In this document: positions 18,400 to 25,915 of the stretch, one piece after another | Layout: each line of letters opens with the position of its first letter | How positions within the stretch are numbered: the stretch's first letter is position 1 | Program-made: the position numbers and the translations under genes | NCBI GenBank assembly: GCA_038204465.1 | Contig: JBBRCX010000003.1 | Location: 1-64,000 of the forward strand | Origin: JBBRCX01 sp038204465 | Lineage (GTDB): Bacteria > Planctomycetota > Phycisphaerae > Tepidisphaerales > Tepidisphaeraceae | Direction: 5' to 3' | DNA length: 64,000 bases | Notes under the pieces: generated by a model | The model's input: the letters and a program-made list of their open reading frames with translations, nothing else | Database searches by the model: none | What the model was told of the DNA's origin: nothing

Positions 18400-19578
18400 G
18401 TGCTCCTTCCTCTTGGGCTGATCGTTTCAGCATTGCTGGCGGCGGGCGTGGTGGGGTATGGAACCTACCCCGCGTGGGCCCGGTATCCGCACGGAATCGA
18501 GGTGATTCTCTGGTCGCGCCGTCTGCAATGGCCGCTGGTGACGCTGTCGCTGATCCTTTGCGTGGTGATGATCGCGCTGGTGATCGCGGGACGCAGGCGG
18601 GCGTGGTGGTTGATCGGGCTGGGGCCCGTGCTGGCGCTGTTCCTGCACCATTTTGAAGCGGACCCGTCGAAGGGGTTTGAAGTCGTCGATAATCCCAGGT
18701 TCGTGCCCGCGGCGCAGGCGAGCCTGGCCGATCAGGATTGGATCGTCGGATTATCCTTCGGCGACTGCTCCTATGCATATCCTTACGCGCAGCTCTATTC
18801 CGCGCCGGTGGTGCTCCAGTCCGATCACGACAAGCGAATGCTGCTGATGTGGTCGGCCTATGGCAATCGCGCGGTGGCGGTGAACATCAATCGCGAGCTC
18901 AAAGCTCGCGACCTGGAGATTGTGGGGATGCCGGCCAACGCGCTGCTGCTGTACGACAGCCGGCTCGGCGAATTCATCAACGGGTTCAAAGCGCAGACGA
19001 TGAAGGGGGCGAAGCCGTCGAGCTTCGGGGCTGCGATTGCAACTGAAAAGACGACATGGCGCCGTTGGCGCCAGCTGAACCCGGAGTCGAAGGTGATGGC
19101 GCGGGAAGGCGCGCTTGCGGCGGAAGCGCCGCGCGGGCCGATCCATCCGAGTCAGCCGATGCCGCAAGCTTCGCTCACGCCTGAATTGAGCAAAACTCAG
19201 GTAATCGTGGTCGGGACGCACAAGCCGCTCGCGATTGAATCGTCGAAGGTGGGCGCCGCGCCGATGCACTTCGTCTGCGACGACATGCCGGTGTTGCTGT
19301 TTCGGGATGCCAGCGGGCAGGTTCGAGCATTCGATCGGCGGCTGGATGACATGCGGCCGCGCTTCGATCTGAACAAGGACCGCAAGCGAGCGAAAGCGCT
19401 GTTCATCGACCGAGATACCGGGACCGGCTGGGACGCGAACGGCGTCGCCGTCGACGGCGCGGCGCCCTACAGGGGGCGCAAGCTGGCGCGGGTGCAGGTG
19501 GAAGATGGATTGTCGTGGGAAGTGCTGAAGTACTGGTATCCGGGGCTCGCGCTCAGCAGACCGGAGGACGGGCTGTAG
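18400..19578 (+). CDS. DUF3179 domain protein with N-terminal membrane segments
   Basis: A 392-residue protein with three N-terminal hydrophobic segments (about residues 3-20, 40-60 and 68-84) followed by a large soluble part. The C-terminal end has the DUF3179 hallmarks: FIDRDTGTGWDANG, RGRKLARVQVEDGLSWEVLK and WYPG. The function of DUF3179 is unknown. The start is a GTG with no clear ribosome site, so the exact N-terminus is uncertain. Confidence 0.75.
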   Translation: MLLPLGLIVSALLAAGVVGYGTYPAWARYPHGIEVILWSRRLQWPLVTLSLILCVVMIALVIAGRRRAWWLIGLGPVLALFLHHFEADPSKGFEVVDNPRFVPAAQASLADQDWIVGLSFGDCSYAYPYAQLYSAPVVLQSDHDKRMLLMWSAYGNRAVAVNINRELKARDLEIVGMPANALLLYDSRLGEFINGFKAQTMKGAKPSSFGAAIATEKTTWRRWRQLNPESKVMAREGALAAEAPRGPIHPSQPMPQASLTPELSKTQVIVVGTHKPLAIESSKVGAAPMHFVCDDMPVLLFRDASGQVRAFDRRLDDMRPRFDLNKDRKRAKALFIDRDTGTGWDANGVAVDGAAPYRGRKLARVQVEDGLSWEVLKYWYPGLALSRPEDGL

Positions 19579-19599
19579 GAGTATTGGAGCGATGGATTG

Positions 19600-19830
19600 T
19601 TAGACGGGCGTTTTCATTCCCAACGCGCGCAGGCAGCACCACCCCGCCCGGGCCTCGAACACCATAAAAGCGCCGCAGAGCAGGCACAGGGTGGTAATGG
19701 TCCAGCCGAGCGCCGAGCCGACCGACAGTGCCCAGAGGAACAGCAAGACGACGCCGACGACCAGCACGAGCAGTCCGCTGATCAGGCGAACGGCCCGGCC
19801 GCGCGAATCGATGTTGCGTGTCAGGGCCAT
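19600..19830 (-). CDS. YgaP-like DUF2892 inner-membrane protein
   Basis: A 76-residue protein beginning MALTRNIDSRGRAVRLISG, typical of the DUF2892 family (C-terminal membrane part of YgaP), with two transmembrane helices (about residues 15-35 and 37-56) and a Cys pair (WCCLRALG) at the end. In YgaP the helices carry a rhodanese domain, absent here. The chosen ATG gives the conserved start; an upstream in-frame start adds an unlikely basic tail. Confidence 0.75.
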   Translation of the reverse strand: MALTRNIDSRGRAVRLISGLLVLVVGVVLLFLWALSVGSALGWTITTLCLLCGAFMVFEARAGWCCLRALGMKTPV

Positions 19831-20130
19831 GTCTGGATTATAGCGCCGCCGTGCGGCGCCGGCGCGGGGAGGCAATCGGCGTCTGGCCTTCGGCGGCTGG
19901 TTTCGTATGCTAGGAACTCACCCGGGCGGCACCCGGGCGGCCTGGCGGTGAGTTCTACTCGATGAGACTGCCCGCAATAGCCGATTGATCCGGGAGCGGC
20001 TGGTTCAACGGCCGGACCCGGCGGCCTCTCGCCTTTGCGGCCGACCGTTGTCTAACCATAACAAGGCACAGGCGGCGCGCAGAAGCAGGAGCCGCACCCG
20101 GCAAAACAAACACCTGAGCGGAATCAGAAG

Positions 20131-21237
20131 ATGCAATATGGCGTGATCATGGCGGGCGGGGCGGGCACAAGGCTGTGGCCCCTCTCGCGAAGCGGGAAGC
20201 CGAAGCAACTGCTGCCGATTGTCCGTGGAAAGAGTCTCATCCGGCTCAGCTACGAACGGCTGAGGGAGTTGCTCCCGCCCGAGCGGATCTTCGTCTGTAC
20301 CGCCGCAGCCCACGCCGGCACCATCATGGAAGCTCTGCCGGAGCTGCCGAAGGAAAACCTGCTCGGCGAGCCGGTGGCGCGCGACACAGCCAACGCCGTC
20401 GGATTCAGCGCCGCGGTGCTGCAGCAGCGCGACAAGGATGCGGTGGCGGCGTTCGTGACGGCGGATCATGTCATCGAGCCGGCGGACCGTTTTCGCAGCG
20501 CGCTCAAGATTGCCTTCGAGGTGGCGGCGGAGTATCCGAATTCGCTCGTGACCTTCGGCATTCTGCCGACGCACGGACACACGGGGCTGGGGTACATCCA
20601 CCGCGGCGAGCCACTGAAGCTGCACAGCGGAACGCTGGGCGCGTACCGCGTGCAGGCGTTCAAGGAGAAACCGGACAAGCCCACCGCCGATCGCTACGTG
20701 GAATCAGAGCGCTATTACTGGAACAGCGGCATGTTCGTATGGCGCTGCGCGACGGTGCTGAACGAGCTGGCGGCGCACCTCCCGGAGTCGCACCGCGGGC
20801 TGATGCGAATCGCCGAGGCGTGGGACTCGCCGAAACGCCAGACGGTGCTGGGCGAAGTCTATCCCGAGCTGAAGAAGATCAGCGTCGACTACGCGGTGAT
20901 GGAGCCGGCCTCGCAGGGCAAGGGCAAATCGCAGGTCGTGGTGGTTGAGATGCCGGTGCAATGGCTCGACGTCGGCTCCTGGCCCTCGCTGGCCGAGACG
21001 CTGCAGATGGACGAGCACAACAACGCCAGTTCGTGCGAGGCGTGTGTGTTCGTCGACTCCGACGACAATATCGTAGTCAGCGACGATCCGGCCCACCTGG
21101 TGTCGACGATCGGGATCAGCGACATGATCGTCGTTCACACCAAAGACGCCACGCTGATCTGCCCAAAGAGTGAATCCCAGCGCGTGAAGGACCTGGTCGC
21201 CCGGGTCAAAGAGAAGTTCGGCGACCGCTATCAGTAG
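20131..21237 (+). CDS. manC: Mannose-1-phosphate guanylyltransferase
   Basis: Makes GDP-mannose from GTP and mannose-1-phosphate, feeding surface polysaccharide synthesis. The 368-residue protein is the single-domain form without the phosphomannose isomerase extension. The nucleotide-binding GGAGTRLWPLSR (about residues 8-19), KPKQLLPI, the TADHVI metal-site segment, GYIHRG, FKEKPD, YWNSGMFVW and WLDVGSWPSL are conserved. The symbol is the usual one for this activity but isozyme names differ. A 15-bp terminator lies just after the stop. Confidence 0.92.
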   Translation: MQYGVIMAGGAGTRLWPLSRSGKPKQLLPIVRGKSLIRLSYERLRELLPPERIFVCTAAAHAGTIMEALPELPKENLLGEPVARDTANAVGFSAAVLQQRDKDAVAAFVTADHVIEPADRFRSALKIAFEVAAEYPNSLVTFGILPTHGHTGLGYIHRGEPLKLHSGTLGAYRVQAFKEKPDKPTADRYVESERYYWNSGMFVWRCATVLNELAAHLPESHRGLMRIAEAWDSPKRQTVLGEVYPELKKISVDYAVMEPASQGKGKSQVVVVEMPVQWLDVGSWPSLAETLQMDEHNNASSCEACVFVDSDDNIVVSDDPAHLVSTIGISDMIVVHTKDATLICPKSESQRVKDLVARVKEKFGDRYQ

Positions 21238-21263
21238 CCCAATCAATGAATCAATCGGATACG

Positions 21264-21313
21264 CCGCGGGGCGAAACGCAGGAATTCTCTTACGTTTCGC
21301 CCCGCGGGGTTTT
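21264..21313 (+). terminator. Strong rho-independent terminator between manC and ruvX
   Basis: A perfect 15-bp stem (21264-21278 with 21293-21307) with a 14-nt loop is followed by GG and TTTT. It separates manC from ruvX, whose ATG is at 21325, so ruvX must be transcribed from read-through or a promoter overlapping this hairpin. Confidence 0.85.
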
Positions 21314-21324
21314 ATGTTGCGCGG

Positions 21325-21774
21325 ATGCGGACGCTCGGGATCGACCTGGGGACGAGGAGGGTGGGACTCGCGCTGAGCGACGAGGGGGGAAAGCTCGCGA
21401 CGCCGTTTGAGGTCCTTCAGGTCACCTCGCCCCGGCAGGCCCTGAATCTGGTGCTGCGCGTGGTGGAGAAGGAGGGGGTTCAACGGCTCGTGGTGGGCGT
21501 CCCGTTGAACATGGATGACAGCGTCGGGCCGGCTGCCCGCGACGCCGTCGCCTGGGCGCGATCGTTGGCGGCGGAAGCGCGAAAGCCGCTGGTGCTGGTC
21601 GACGAGAGGCTCAGCAGCTTCGAAGCGGAGCAGCGACTGAGCGAGCGGAGGAAGCAGGGGGAGAAGCTGACGCGCGGGCGGAAGAAAGAGCAGCGCGACG
21701 CCCTCGCGGCCGCCAGTTTCCTGCAGGCTTACCTCGACGGAAAACTCCGCGAGCTGAGCGTCAATCTGCAATAA
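21325..21774 (+). CDS. ruvX: Putative pre-16S rRNA nuclease / Holliday junction resolvase RuvX (YqgF)
   Basis: A 149-residue RNase H-fold protein. The first strand LGIDLGTRRVGLAL carries the catalytic Asp, GVPLNMDDS the second motif and VDERLSS the third; all three match YqgF/RuvX, which matures pre-16S rRNA ends and was proposed as a Holliday junction nuclease. The last 140 bp of the gene (21623-21762) are repeated at 24031-24170. The present final codons (NLQ stop) differ from those of the downstream copy (DPE stop), so this C-terminus may have been supplied by the inserted DNA. Confidence 0.92.
   Translation: MRTLGIDLGTRRVGLALSDEGGKLATPFEVLQVTSPRQALNLVLRVVEKEGVQRLVVGVPLNMDDSVGPAARDAVAWARSLAAEARKPLVLVDERLSSFEAEQRLSERRKQGEKLTRGRKKEQRDALAAASFLQAYLDGKLRELSVNLQ
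21623..21762 (+). repeat. 140-bp direct repeat, left copy (ruvX 3' end)
   Basis: Identical to 24031-24170 except for one base (A at 21744, G at 24152). The two copies bound the mer-like insert with a spacing of 2408 bp. The copies diverge immediately outside the repeat on both sides. Confidence 0.95.
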
Positions 21775-21937
21775 TCCCCGGCTTGGGGGTAGCCTCACCG
21801 CGCGCTTCCTTTTTGCCGGGCTTGACCTGCTGCTTTGGCTTGACGGCTTCGGGCTTCTCGTCCTCTTCGCTTTCCTCATCGGTGTCGCGCTTCGCAGCAC
21901 GCTCACTCTCAACAGCTATTTCCTCTTGCCTCCGCAA
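21761..21937 (-). pseudogene. Charged C-terminal remnant at left edge of insert
   Basis: On the minus strand 58 codons stay open and end at TGA (21761-21763). The product is rich in Lys and Glu and has the look of a disordered tail (EESEEDEKPEAVKPKQQ, then GKKEARGEATPKPG). An upstream stop lies at 21938-21940 inside a palindrome, and there is no normal start, so it looks like the 3' end of a gene cut off by the rearrangement. The parent family is not recognised. Confidence 0.35.
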
Positions 21938-21958
21938 TTACCATCTCAAATTGCGGAG
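21930..21958. repeat. Perfect 10-bp inverted repeat
   Basis: CTCCGCAATT (21930-21939) and AATTGCGGAG (21949-21958) surround a 9-nt loop. It lies between the minus-strand remnant and the merR promoter. It has no T-run, so it may be a recombination or regulatory site rather than a terminator. Confidence 0.6.
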
Positions 21959-22031
21959 AAATTCGTATGCCGCTTGCTAGTTAGGTTGCAGCGCGTCAAC
22001 GCGATGCCGGGGATTTTTCTCGCGGGAGGGC

Positions 22032-22063
22032 TTGACTCCGTACCTATCTACAGGCCGTAGAGT
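22032..22063 (+). promoter_or_regulatory. MerR-type promoter with long spacer
   Basis: A TTGACT -35 box (22032-22037) and a TAGAGT -10 box (22058-22063) are separated by 20 bp. The region TTGACTCCGTACCTA is nearly the left half of the classical mer operator/promoter. The overlong spacer is the hallmark of promoters that MerR-family activators untwist. It would drive merR itself and the genes behind it. Confidence 0.8.
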
Positions 22064-22083
22064 TAATGCGAAGGGATAACACG

Positions 22084-22518
22084 ATGAATGGATTAAGCAC
22101 GAGCGATCTGGCGAAACAGAGCGGGATCAATTTGGAGAGCATCCGTTTCTACGAGAGGCAGGGATTACTTCCCAAGCCGCCGCGGACGGCTTCTGGGTAT
22201 CGGGTATTTCCCCAAGAATCCGTCCGACGTGTCCGCTTCATCAAACGAGCGCAGGCGTTGGGCTTCACCTTGCGAGAGATTAAGCAATTGATCGCGCTAC
22301 GCGCGCACCCTGAAACGGCGTGTGCCGATGTGCGCACCCAAGCGGAAGCGAAGATCGCAGACATTGCGCAGAAAATCAGCGACCTTCGGGCGATGCAACG
22401 CGAACTAACCCGCCTTGCCCGTGCCTGCGCGGGTCAGCCGCAATCCCACTGTTGTCCCATTCTGACCAAATTGGAAGGGAGCAAAGGCAACAACAACTCG
22501 AAAGGAACTAGACGATGA
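22084..22518 (+). CDS. merR: Hg(II)-responsive MerR-type regulator
   Basis: A 144-residue MerR-family activator: N-terminal winged HTH (LSTSDLAKQSGINLESIRFY, then ERQGLLPKPPRTASGYR), a long dimerisation helix and a C-terminal metal site. Its three Cys have exactly the spacing of Tn501 MerR (35 and 9 residues apart: TACADV, RACAG, HCCPIL), so Hg(II) is the likely inducer. The ATG at 22066 overlaps the -10 region; the ATG at 22084, with AAGGGA upstream, is the plausible start. It overlaps merT by 4 bp, so regulator and transporter are translationally coupled. Confidence 0.88.
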   Translation: MNGLSTSDLAKQSGINLESIRFYERQGLLPKPPRTASGYRVFPQESVRRVRFIKRAQALGFTLREIKQLIALRAHPETACADVRTQAEAKIADIAQKISDLRAMQRELTRLARACAGQPQSHCCPILTKLEGSKGNNNSKGTRR

Positions 22519-22934
22519 ACAGTCCGAATCAAACCCGTTGGGTGCTGCCCGGTGCTTTCGCGGCAAGTGTCGGGGTAGCAATCTGCTGTCTTGGGCCGCT
22601 GCTGGCCGTCGCGCTTGGCGTGGGCGGTGCATGGGCGAGTCGTGTCATGGCGCTTGAACCGTATCGACCGGTCCTGATCGTCGCGACGGTGGCAATCCTT
22701 GCCCTGGCGTTCTACCGCGAGCACCGGAGGTGCGGCTCATGCTCCCTCCCGGACTCGCGGCGGCCGAACCGCTGGACGTTGTGGATTGTCTCACCGGTGG
22801 TGCTGGCGTTTCTCCTCGTCCCCTATGTCGCGCCGTACCTGGCATCCGCGAAAGTGCACAGACCCGCACCGACAACAACCGCCAGCGGACAAGACGCCTG
22901 TTGCACCGTCCCCTCGCAGAACGGAGCCAAATAA
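22515..22934 (+). CDS. merT: MerT-like mercuric ion transporter
   Basis: A 139-residue inner-membrane protein with three transmembrane helices. The first holds the vicinal pair Cys24-Cys25 (AICCLGPLLA), as in MerT, and the cytoplasmic loop holds Cys73-x-x-Cys76 (RRCGSCS), matching the two metal relay sites. A C-terminal extension adds a further Cys pair (QDACCTVP) not usual in MerT. It would import Hg(II) for handling by a cytosolic partner. Its ATG overlaps the merR stop. Confidence 0.82.
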   Translation: MNSPNQTRWVLPGAFAASVGVAICCLGPLLAVALGVGGAWASRVMALEPYRPVLIVATVAILALAFYREHRRCGSCSLPDSRRPNRWTLWIVSPVVLAFLLVPYVAPYLASAKVHRPAPTTTASGQDACCTVPSQNGAK

Positions 22935-22935
22935 C

Positions 22936-23403
22936 ATGACTGAATGCTGCAACCCAACTGCTGCTGCGCATAGCGCATGTCCCCGTTGCGGTCGCTTAGG
23001 CAAAGCGGTTGAGGTTGTCACGCTCAAGAGCTTGTTGACCCCTGATGCCATGACGCGGCTGGAGCCGAGCGCCAACTATCAGTTCTGCCGAACTGCCGAT
23101 TGTCCCGTTGTCTATTTCAACGGCGCACAGACTTTCACGACGGATGAAGTGACGGTGCGCGTGTTCCAGAAGGACAACACCGACGCGTTGCCGGTCTGCT
23201 ACTGTTTTGGATTCACGCGCGAAAGGATCGCCGACGAATTGAATCGAACACGCAAGAGCACCGCCGTCCAGCAAGTGACGCGTTACGTTCAAGACGGCAA
23301 GTGTGCCTGCGAGATACGCAACCCGCAAGGTAGCTGCTGTCTCGGAAACCTGCGCCAGGTCGCCGCGCAGACCCGACGAACTTTGGGAATCGACGCCCGA
23401 TGA
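22936..23403 (+). CDS. CopZ-like iron-sulfur metallochaperone
   Basis: A 155-residue Cys-rich cytosolic protein. The N-terminal part matches the zinc/[2Fe-2S] domain of Archaeoglobus-type CopZ: CPRCG, a YQFCRTADCPVVYF segment, and VCYCFG. The C-terminal part carries CACEIRNPQGSCCLGN, a BFD-like cluster site. It lies one base after the merT stop, so it probably takes metal from MerT, as MerA would in a classical operon. Whether it binds Hg, Cu or both cannot be told. Confidence 0.8.
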   Translation: MTECCNPTAAAHSACPRCGRLGKAVEVVTLKSLLTPDAMTRLEPSANYQFCRTADCPVVYFNGAQTFTTDEVTVRVFQKDNTDALPVCYCFGFTRERIADELNRTRKSTAVQQVTRYVQDGKCACEIRNPQGSCCLGNLRQVAAQTRRTLGIDAR

Positions 23404-23525
23404 TCGTCAGTGCCCTGGATTCGTCGAACCCCGTACGGTAGTGCGGGCCGTACAACAATTGACACCGCGCGTTGCCCTCCGCGTGGGCGTCACCAACACG
23501 ACAGAGGGCAATAGGAGTTTGTGCC

Positions 23526-23705
23526 ATGTTCATCGCTACTCTCCCCGTCCTGATGGCCCTGTCGTCGGTTCCCATGAGCAGCCAGCCCGCTCAAGCCCCG
23601 CAAAAGACCGAGGTCAAGATCGTTAAGACGGCACAGGCGGCAACAATCACTTGTCCGCTGACCGGCGAGCAGATCCCGCTTTGCTGCTGCCCGGTGAAGA
23701 AGTAG
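23526..23705 (+). CDS. Exported Cys-rich peptide of the mer-like cassette
   Basis: A 59-residue protein starting at an ATG preceded by AGGAG (23512-23516 area). Residues 1-24 read as a signal peptide; the rest is a short Lys-rich linker ending in a Cys cluster: Cys43 in TCPLTGEQ and Cys53-54-55 in PLCCCPVKK. It could be a periplasmic metal scavenger taking the place of MerP, which it does not resemble. It lies 122 bp after the metallochaperone. I know of no named family. Confidence 0.6.
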   Translation: MFIATLPVLMALSSVPMSSQPAQAPQKTEVKIVKTAQAATITCPLTGEQIPLCCCPVKK

Positions 23706-23781
23706 GGCGAGTCGAAGCGGACTTCGCACGTCTGAGCGACTTGGCCGTTGAGAATCCGCTGAGCGCTACTTATTCTGTGGT

Positions 23782-23833
23782 TGTCCGGGTACTCCCCGAA
23801 GAAGGTTCCCCCCCTCCTTCTTCAACCCGGACA
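23782..23833. repeat. Two-block imperfect hairpin with one-sided bulge
   Basis: An outer 9-bp stem (23782-23790 with 23825-23833) and an inner 8-bp stem (23798-23805 with 23816-23823) are separated by a 7-nt bulge on one side and one base on the other. It directly precedes a canonical terminator. The shape is reminiscent of folded recombination sites, but the attC core consensus is not present. Confidence 0.6.
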
Positions 23834-23837
23834 TTTG

Positions 23838-23868
23838 CCCCGGCACTCTTACGAGCGCCGGGGTTTTT
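23838..23868 (+). terminator. Terminator of the mer-like cassette
   Basis: A 7-bp G+C stem (23838-23844 with 23857-23863), 12-nt loop, then TTTTT. It closes the plus-strand transcript of the four-gene cassette. Confidence 0.85.
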
Positions 23869-24031
23869 ATTTTGGATCGAAGCCGAGTTTCTTGCAGATG
23901 CGGACGTTCTCGCAATAACTGCGGATCACCACGCGACCATCGTCGGTCATCGGGATGTCGGGATGGACGCGCCGGTGCTTGGCAACTTGCGACGGATGAA
24001 CGCCGAGCGCTTCGCACAAGATCGGCGTGAA
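23867..24031 (-). pseudogene. Truncated HTH-like coding remnant at right edge of insert
   Basis: On the minus strand 54 codons are open and end at TAA (23867-23869). The product reads ILCEALGVHPSQVAKHRRVH and later DDGRVVIRSYCENVRICKKL, which looks like real protein, possibly the end of a small helix-turn-helix protein. Its 5' part is cut precisely where the ruvX-end repeat begins (24031), so it was truncated by the recombination. Confidence 0.45.
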
Positions 24032-24182
24032 AGCGGAGCAGCGACTGAGCGAGCGGAGGAAGCAGGGGGAGAAGCTGACGCGCGGGCGGAAGAAAGAGCA
24101 GCGCGACGCCCTCGCGGCCGCCAGTTTCCTGCAGGCTTACCTCGACGGAAAGCTCCGCGAGCTGAGCGTCGATCCTGAATAG
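24031..24182 (+). pseudogene. Detached ruvX 3' fragment (right repeat copy)
   Basis: The last 140 bp of ruvX are repeated here in the same orientation with one silent change, followed by four codons absent from the intact gene (DPE then TAG). Under an integration model this is the displaced native ruvX end and the copy at 21623-21774 is the replacement end carried by the insert. There is no promoter or normal start. Confidence 0.85.
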
Positions 24183-24268
24183 CTGCGGGTGCAATGTCTT
24201 TGTAGCATCCCTGTCGGCGTCGTTCGATCCGTTCGATCGGGCGCACTGAACGATTCATTGGAGCGGGC

Positions 24269-25216
24269 ATGAACTACCGGCGTCTGGGTGATGCGGGCGT
24301 AAAGCTTTCGGAGATCGGGCTGGGCGGGTGGCTGACCTTCGGGAACGCGATCGACGGGCAAGCGGCGCGATCGGTGATGGACAAGGCTTTCGAAGTCGGC
24401 ATCAACTTCCTTGACACCTCCAACGCATATGCGGGTGGGAAGTGCGAAACGCTGTGGGGCGAATTGCTGAAGGACCGGCGGCGCGAAAGTTACGTGCTCG
24501 CGACCAAAGTGTTCTTCCCGATGGACAACGGCCCCAACGACGGCGGGCTCTCGCGCAAGCACATCATGGCCCAGTGCCATGCGAGCCTGAAGCGTCTGCG
24601 CACGGACTACATCGACCTGTACCAGTGCCATCGATTCGATGAGAACACGCCGCTGGAAGAGACCGTGCGTGCGATGGCCGACCTGATCCGGCAGGGCAAG
24701 GTGATGTATTGGGGCTTCTCGGAGTGGAGCGTGGAGCAGATCCAGAAGTGCCTGCAGATTTGCGGGGAGCGGTACTACAAACCGAAGGGGAGTCAGCCGC
24801 AATACAACCTGCTTCAACGGGCGATCGAGCAGCAGGTGATGCCGCTGTGCCACCAGGCGGGGATCGGGCAGGTGGTGTGGTCGCCGCTGGCGCAGGGCCT
24901 GTTGACGGGAAAGTATCGGCCGGGCCAGCCCGCGCCGGCCGACAGCCGGGCGAAGGACGATCGGCAGAACCATTTTATAAGGGAGCAGGTGAATAACCGC
25001 GAGTTGCTGGAGAAGGTGCAGCGGCTGGTTCCGCTGGCGGAGCAGAACCATTGCAGCGTCTCCCAGCTGGCCCTGGCGTGGATCCTGCGCAGGGGCGAGG
25101 TGACCAGCTGCATCATCGGCGCGACGAAGGCCCGGCAGGTGGAGGAGAACGCGGAGGCAAGCGGGATTCAGCTGGAGGACGAGGTGGTGAGGCGGATGGA
25201 GGAGATATTGAGCTGA
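24269..25216 (+). CDS. Aldo/keto reductase
   Basis: A 315-residue NADPH-dependent oxidoreductase with the (beta/alpha)8 AKR fold, closest in style to the Kv-beta/YghZ group (MNYRRLGDAGVKLSEIGLGG). The catalytic tetrad is visible: Asp and Tyr in FLDTSNAYAGG, Lys in VLATKVFF, His in YQCHRFD. Cofactor strands SPLAQGLLTGKY and IIGATKARQVEENAEA are present. It reduces carbonyls of unknown identity. The ATG follows a GGAG site. It stands alone after the ruvX insertion region. Confidence 0.92.
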   Translation: MNYRRLGDAGVKLSEIGLGGWLTFGNAIDGQAARSVMDKAFEVGINFLDTSNAYAGGKCETLWGELLKDRRRESYVLATKVFFPMDNGPNDGGLSRKHIMAQCHASLKRLRTDYIDLYQCHRFDENTPLEETVRAMADLIRQGKVMYWGFSEWSVEQIQKCLQICGERYYKPKGSQPQYNLLQRAIEQQVMPLCHQAGIGQVVWSPLAQGLLTGKYRPGQPAPADSRAKDDRQNHFIREQVNNRELLEKVQRLVPLAEQNHCSVSQLALAWILRRGEVTSCIIGATKARQVEENAEASGIQLEDEVVRRMEEILS

Positions 25217-25365
25217 GCGAGTTCAGAAGGGCAGGGAGTCTGCTCAGCGGAGGGGAACTCTGTTCGAAATCGAACCGATTTTGGTGAGGCATCGCAGTTC
25301 GATTTTGAGGGGTGCTTTATAGTCGATGGAGGTGAACCTCACGGCGTGTGGGACGCATTACAGGT

Positions 25366-25830
25366 ATGCAAGCGATAGCGAAAAAGCCGGTGCGGGTGAC
25401 CGCCCGGCGGTTGGATGCGAAGAAGCCGGCGGGATTTGACCTGGCGGGAGCGATCGACGCATTGCGCCCTGCCGGTCAGCCGGACCTCGAAACTGATCTT
25501 CGGCGGGTGCGCTGGCTGGCGGACCTGCTGGATACGAAATTCTCGATCGGCGGCGTCCACTTCGGCGTGGAGGGGATCATCGGGCTGCTCCCGGGGATCG
25601 GCGACTTCGCGGGCGCATTGCTGGGCGTCTATCCCATCTGGGTCGCGCGGCGGCATAAGGTGGGGCGGGTCGTGCAGGCGCGAATGGCCGTGAACCTGCT
25701 GATCGAGATGGGGGTGGGCACGGTGCCGGTGGTTGGCGATCTGTTCGATATCGCTTTCAAGGCCAACATTCGGAACGTGAAGCTGCTGGAACGGGCCGTG
25801 CAGAAGGGACGGAAGAAGGAGTTGAGCTGA
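25366..25830 (+). CDS. DUF4112 domain protein
   Basis: A 154-residue protein with a basic N-terminus and the DUF4112 core: WLADLLDTKFSIGGVHFGVE, GLLPGIGDFAGALLG, and later VGDLFDIAFKANIRN. Two or three hydrophobic segments suggest membrane association. Function unknown. The ATG is preferred over a GTG six codons upstream because neither has a good ribosome site and the ATG is nearer the conserved part. Confidence 0.8.
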   Translation: MQAIAKKPVRVTARRLDAKKPAGFDLAGAIDALRPAGQPDLETDLRRVRWLADLLDTKFSIGGVHFGVEGIIGLLPGIGDFAGALLGVYPIWVARRHKVGRVVQARMAVNLLIEMGVGTVPVVGDLFDIAFKANIRNVKLLERAVQKGRKKELS

Positions 25831-25915
25831 GTGCCGGGAAACAAATGAGAACTGTCGCCGCCTCTGCATCGTTCGCGGAGGCGGCTTCGTTTCGGGATTG
25901 GTCAGGAGGATTGGC

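Larger units (their letters stand above)
21763..24030. mobile_element. 2.3-kb inserted segment carrying a mer-like cassette
   Basis: Everything between the two ruvX-end repeats: merR, merT, a CopZ-like metallochaperone and a Cys-rich peptide, with gene remnants on the minus strand at both edges. No integrase, transposase or IS terminal repeats are visible. The layout fits integration of a circle that shared the ruvX end, either by site-specific recombination with a recombinase supplied in trans or by a single homologous crossover. The base composition seems less GC-rich than the flanks by eye. Confidence 0.6.

Noticed and set aside
23782..23833. Integron attC site
   Set aside because: Stem-loop shape is suggestive, but the core sites GTTRRRY and RYYYAAC and an integron integrase are not present.
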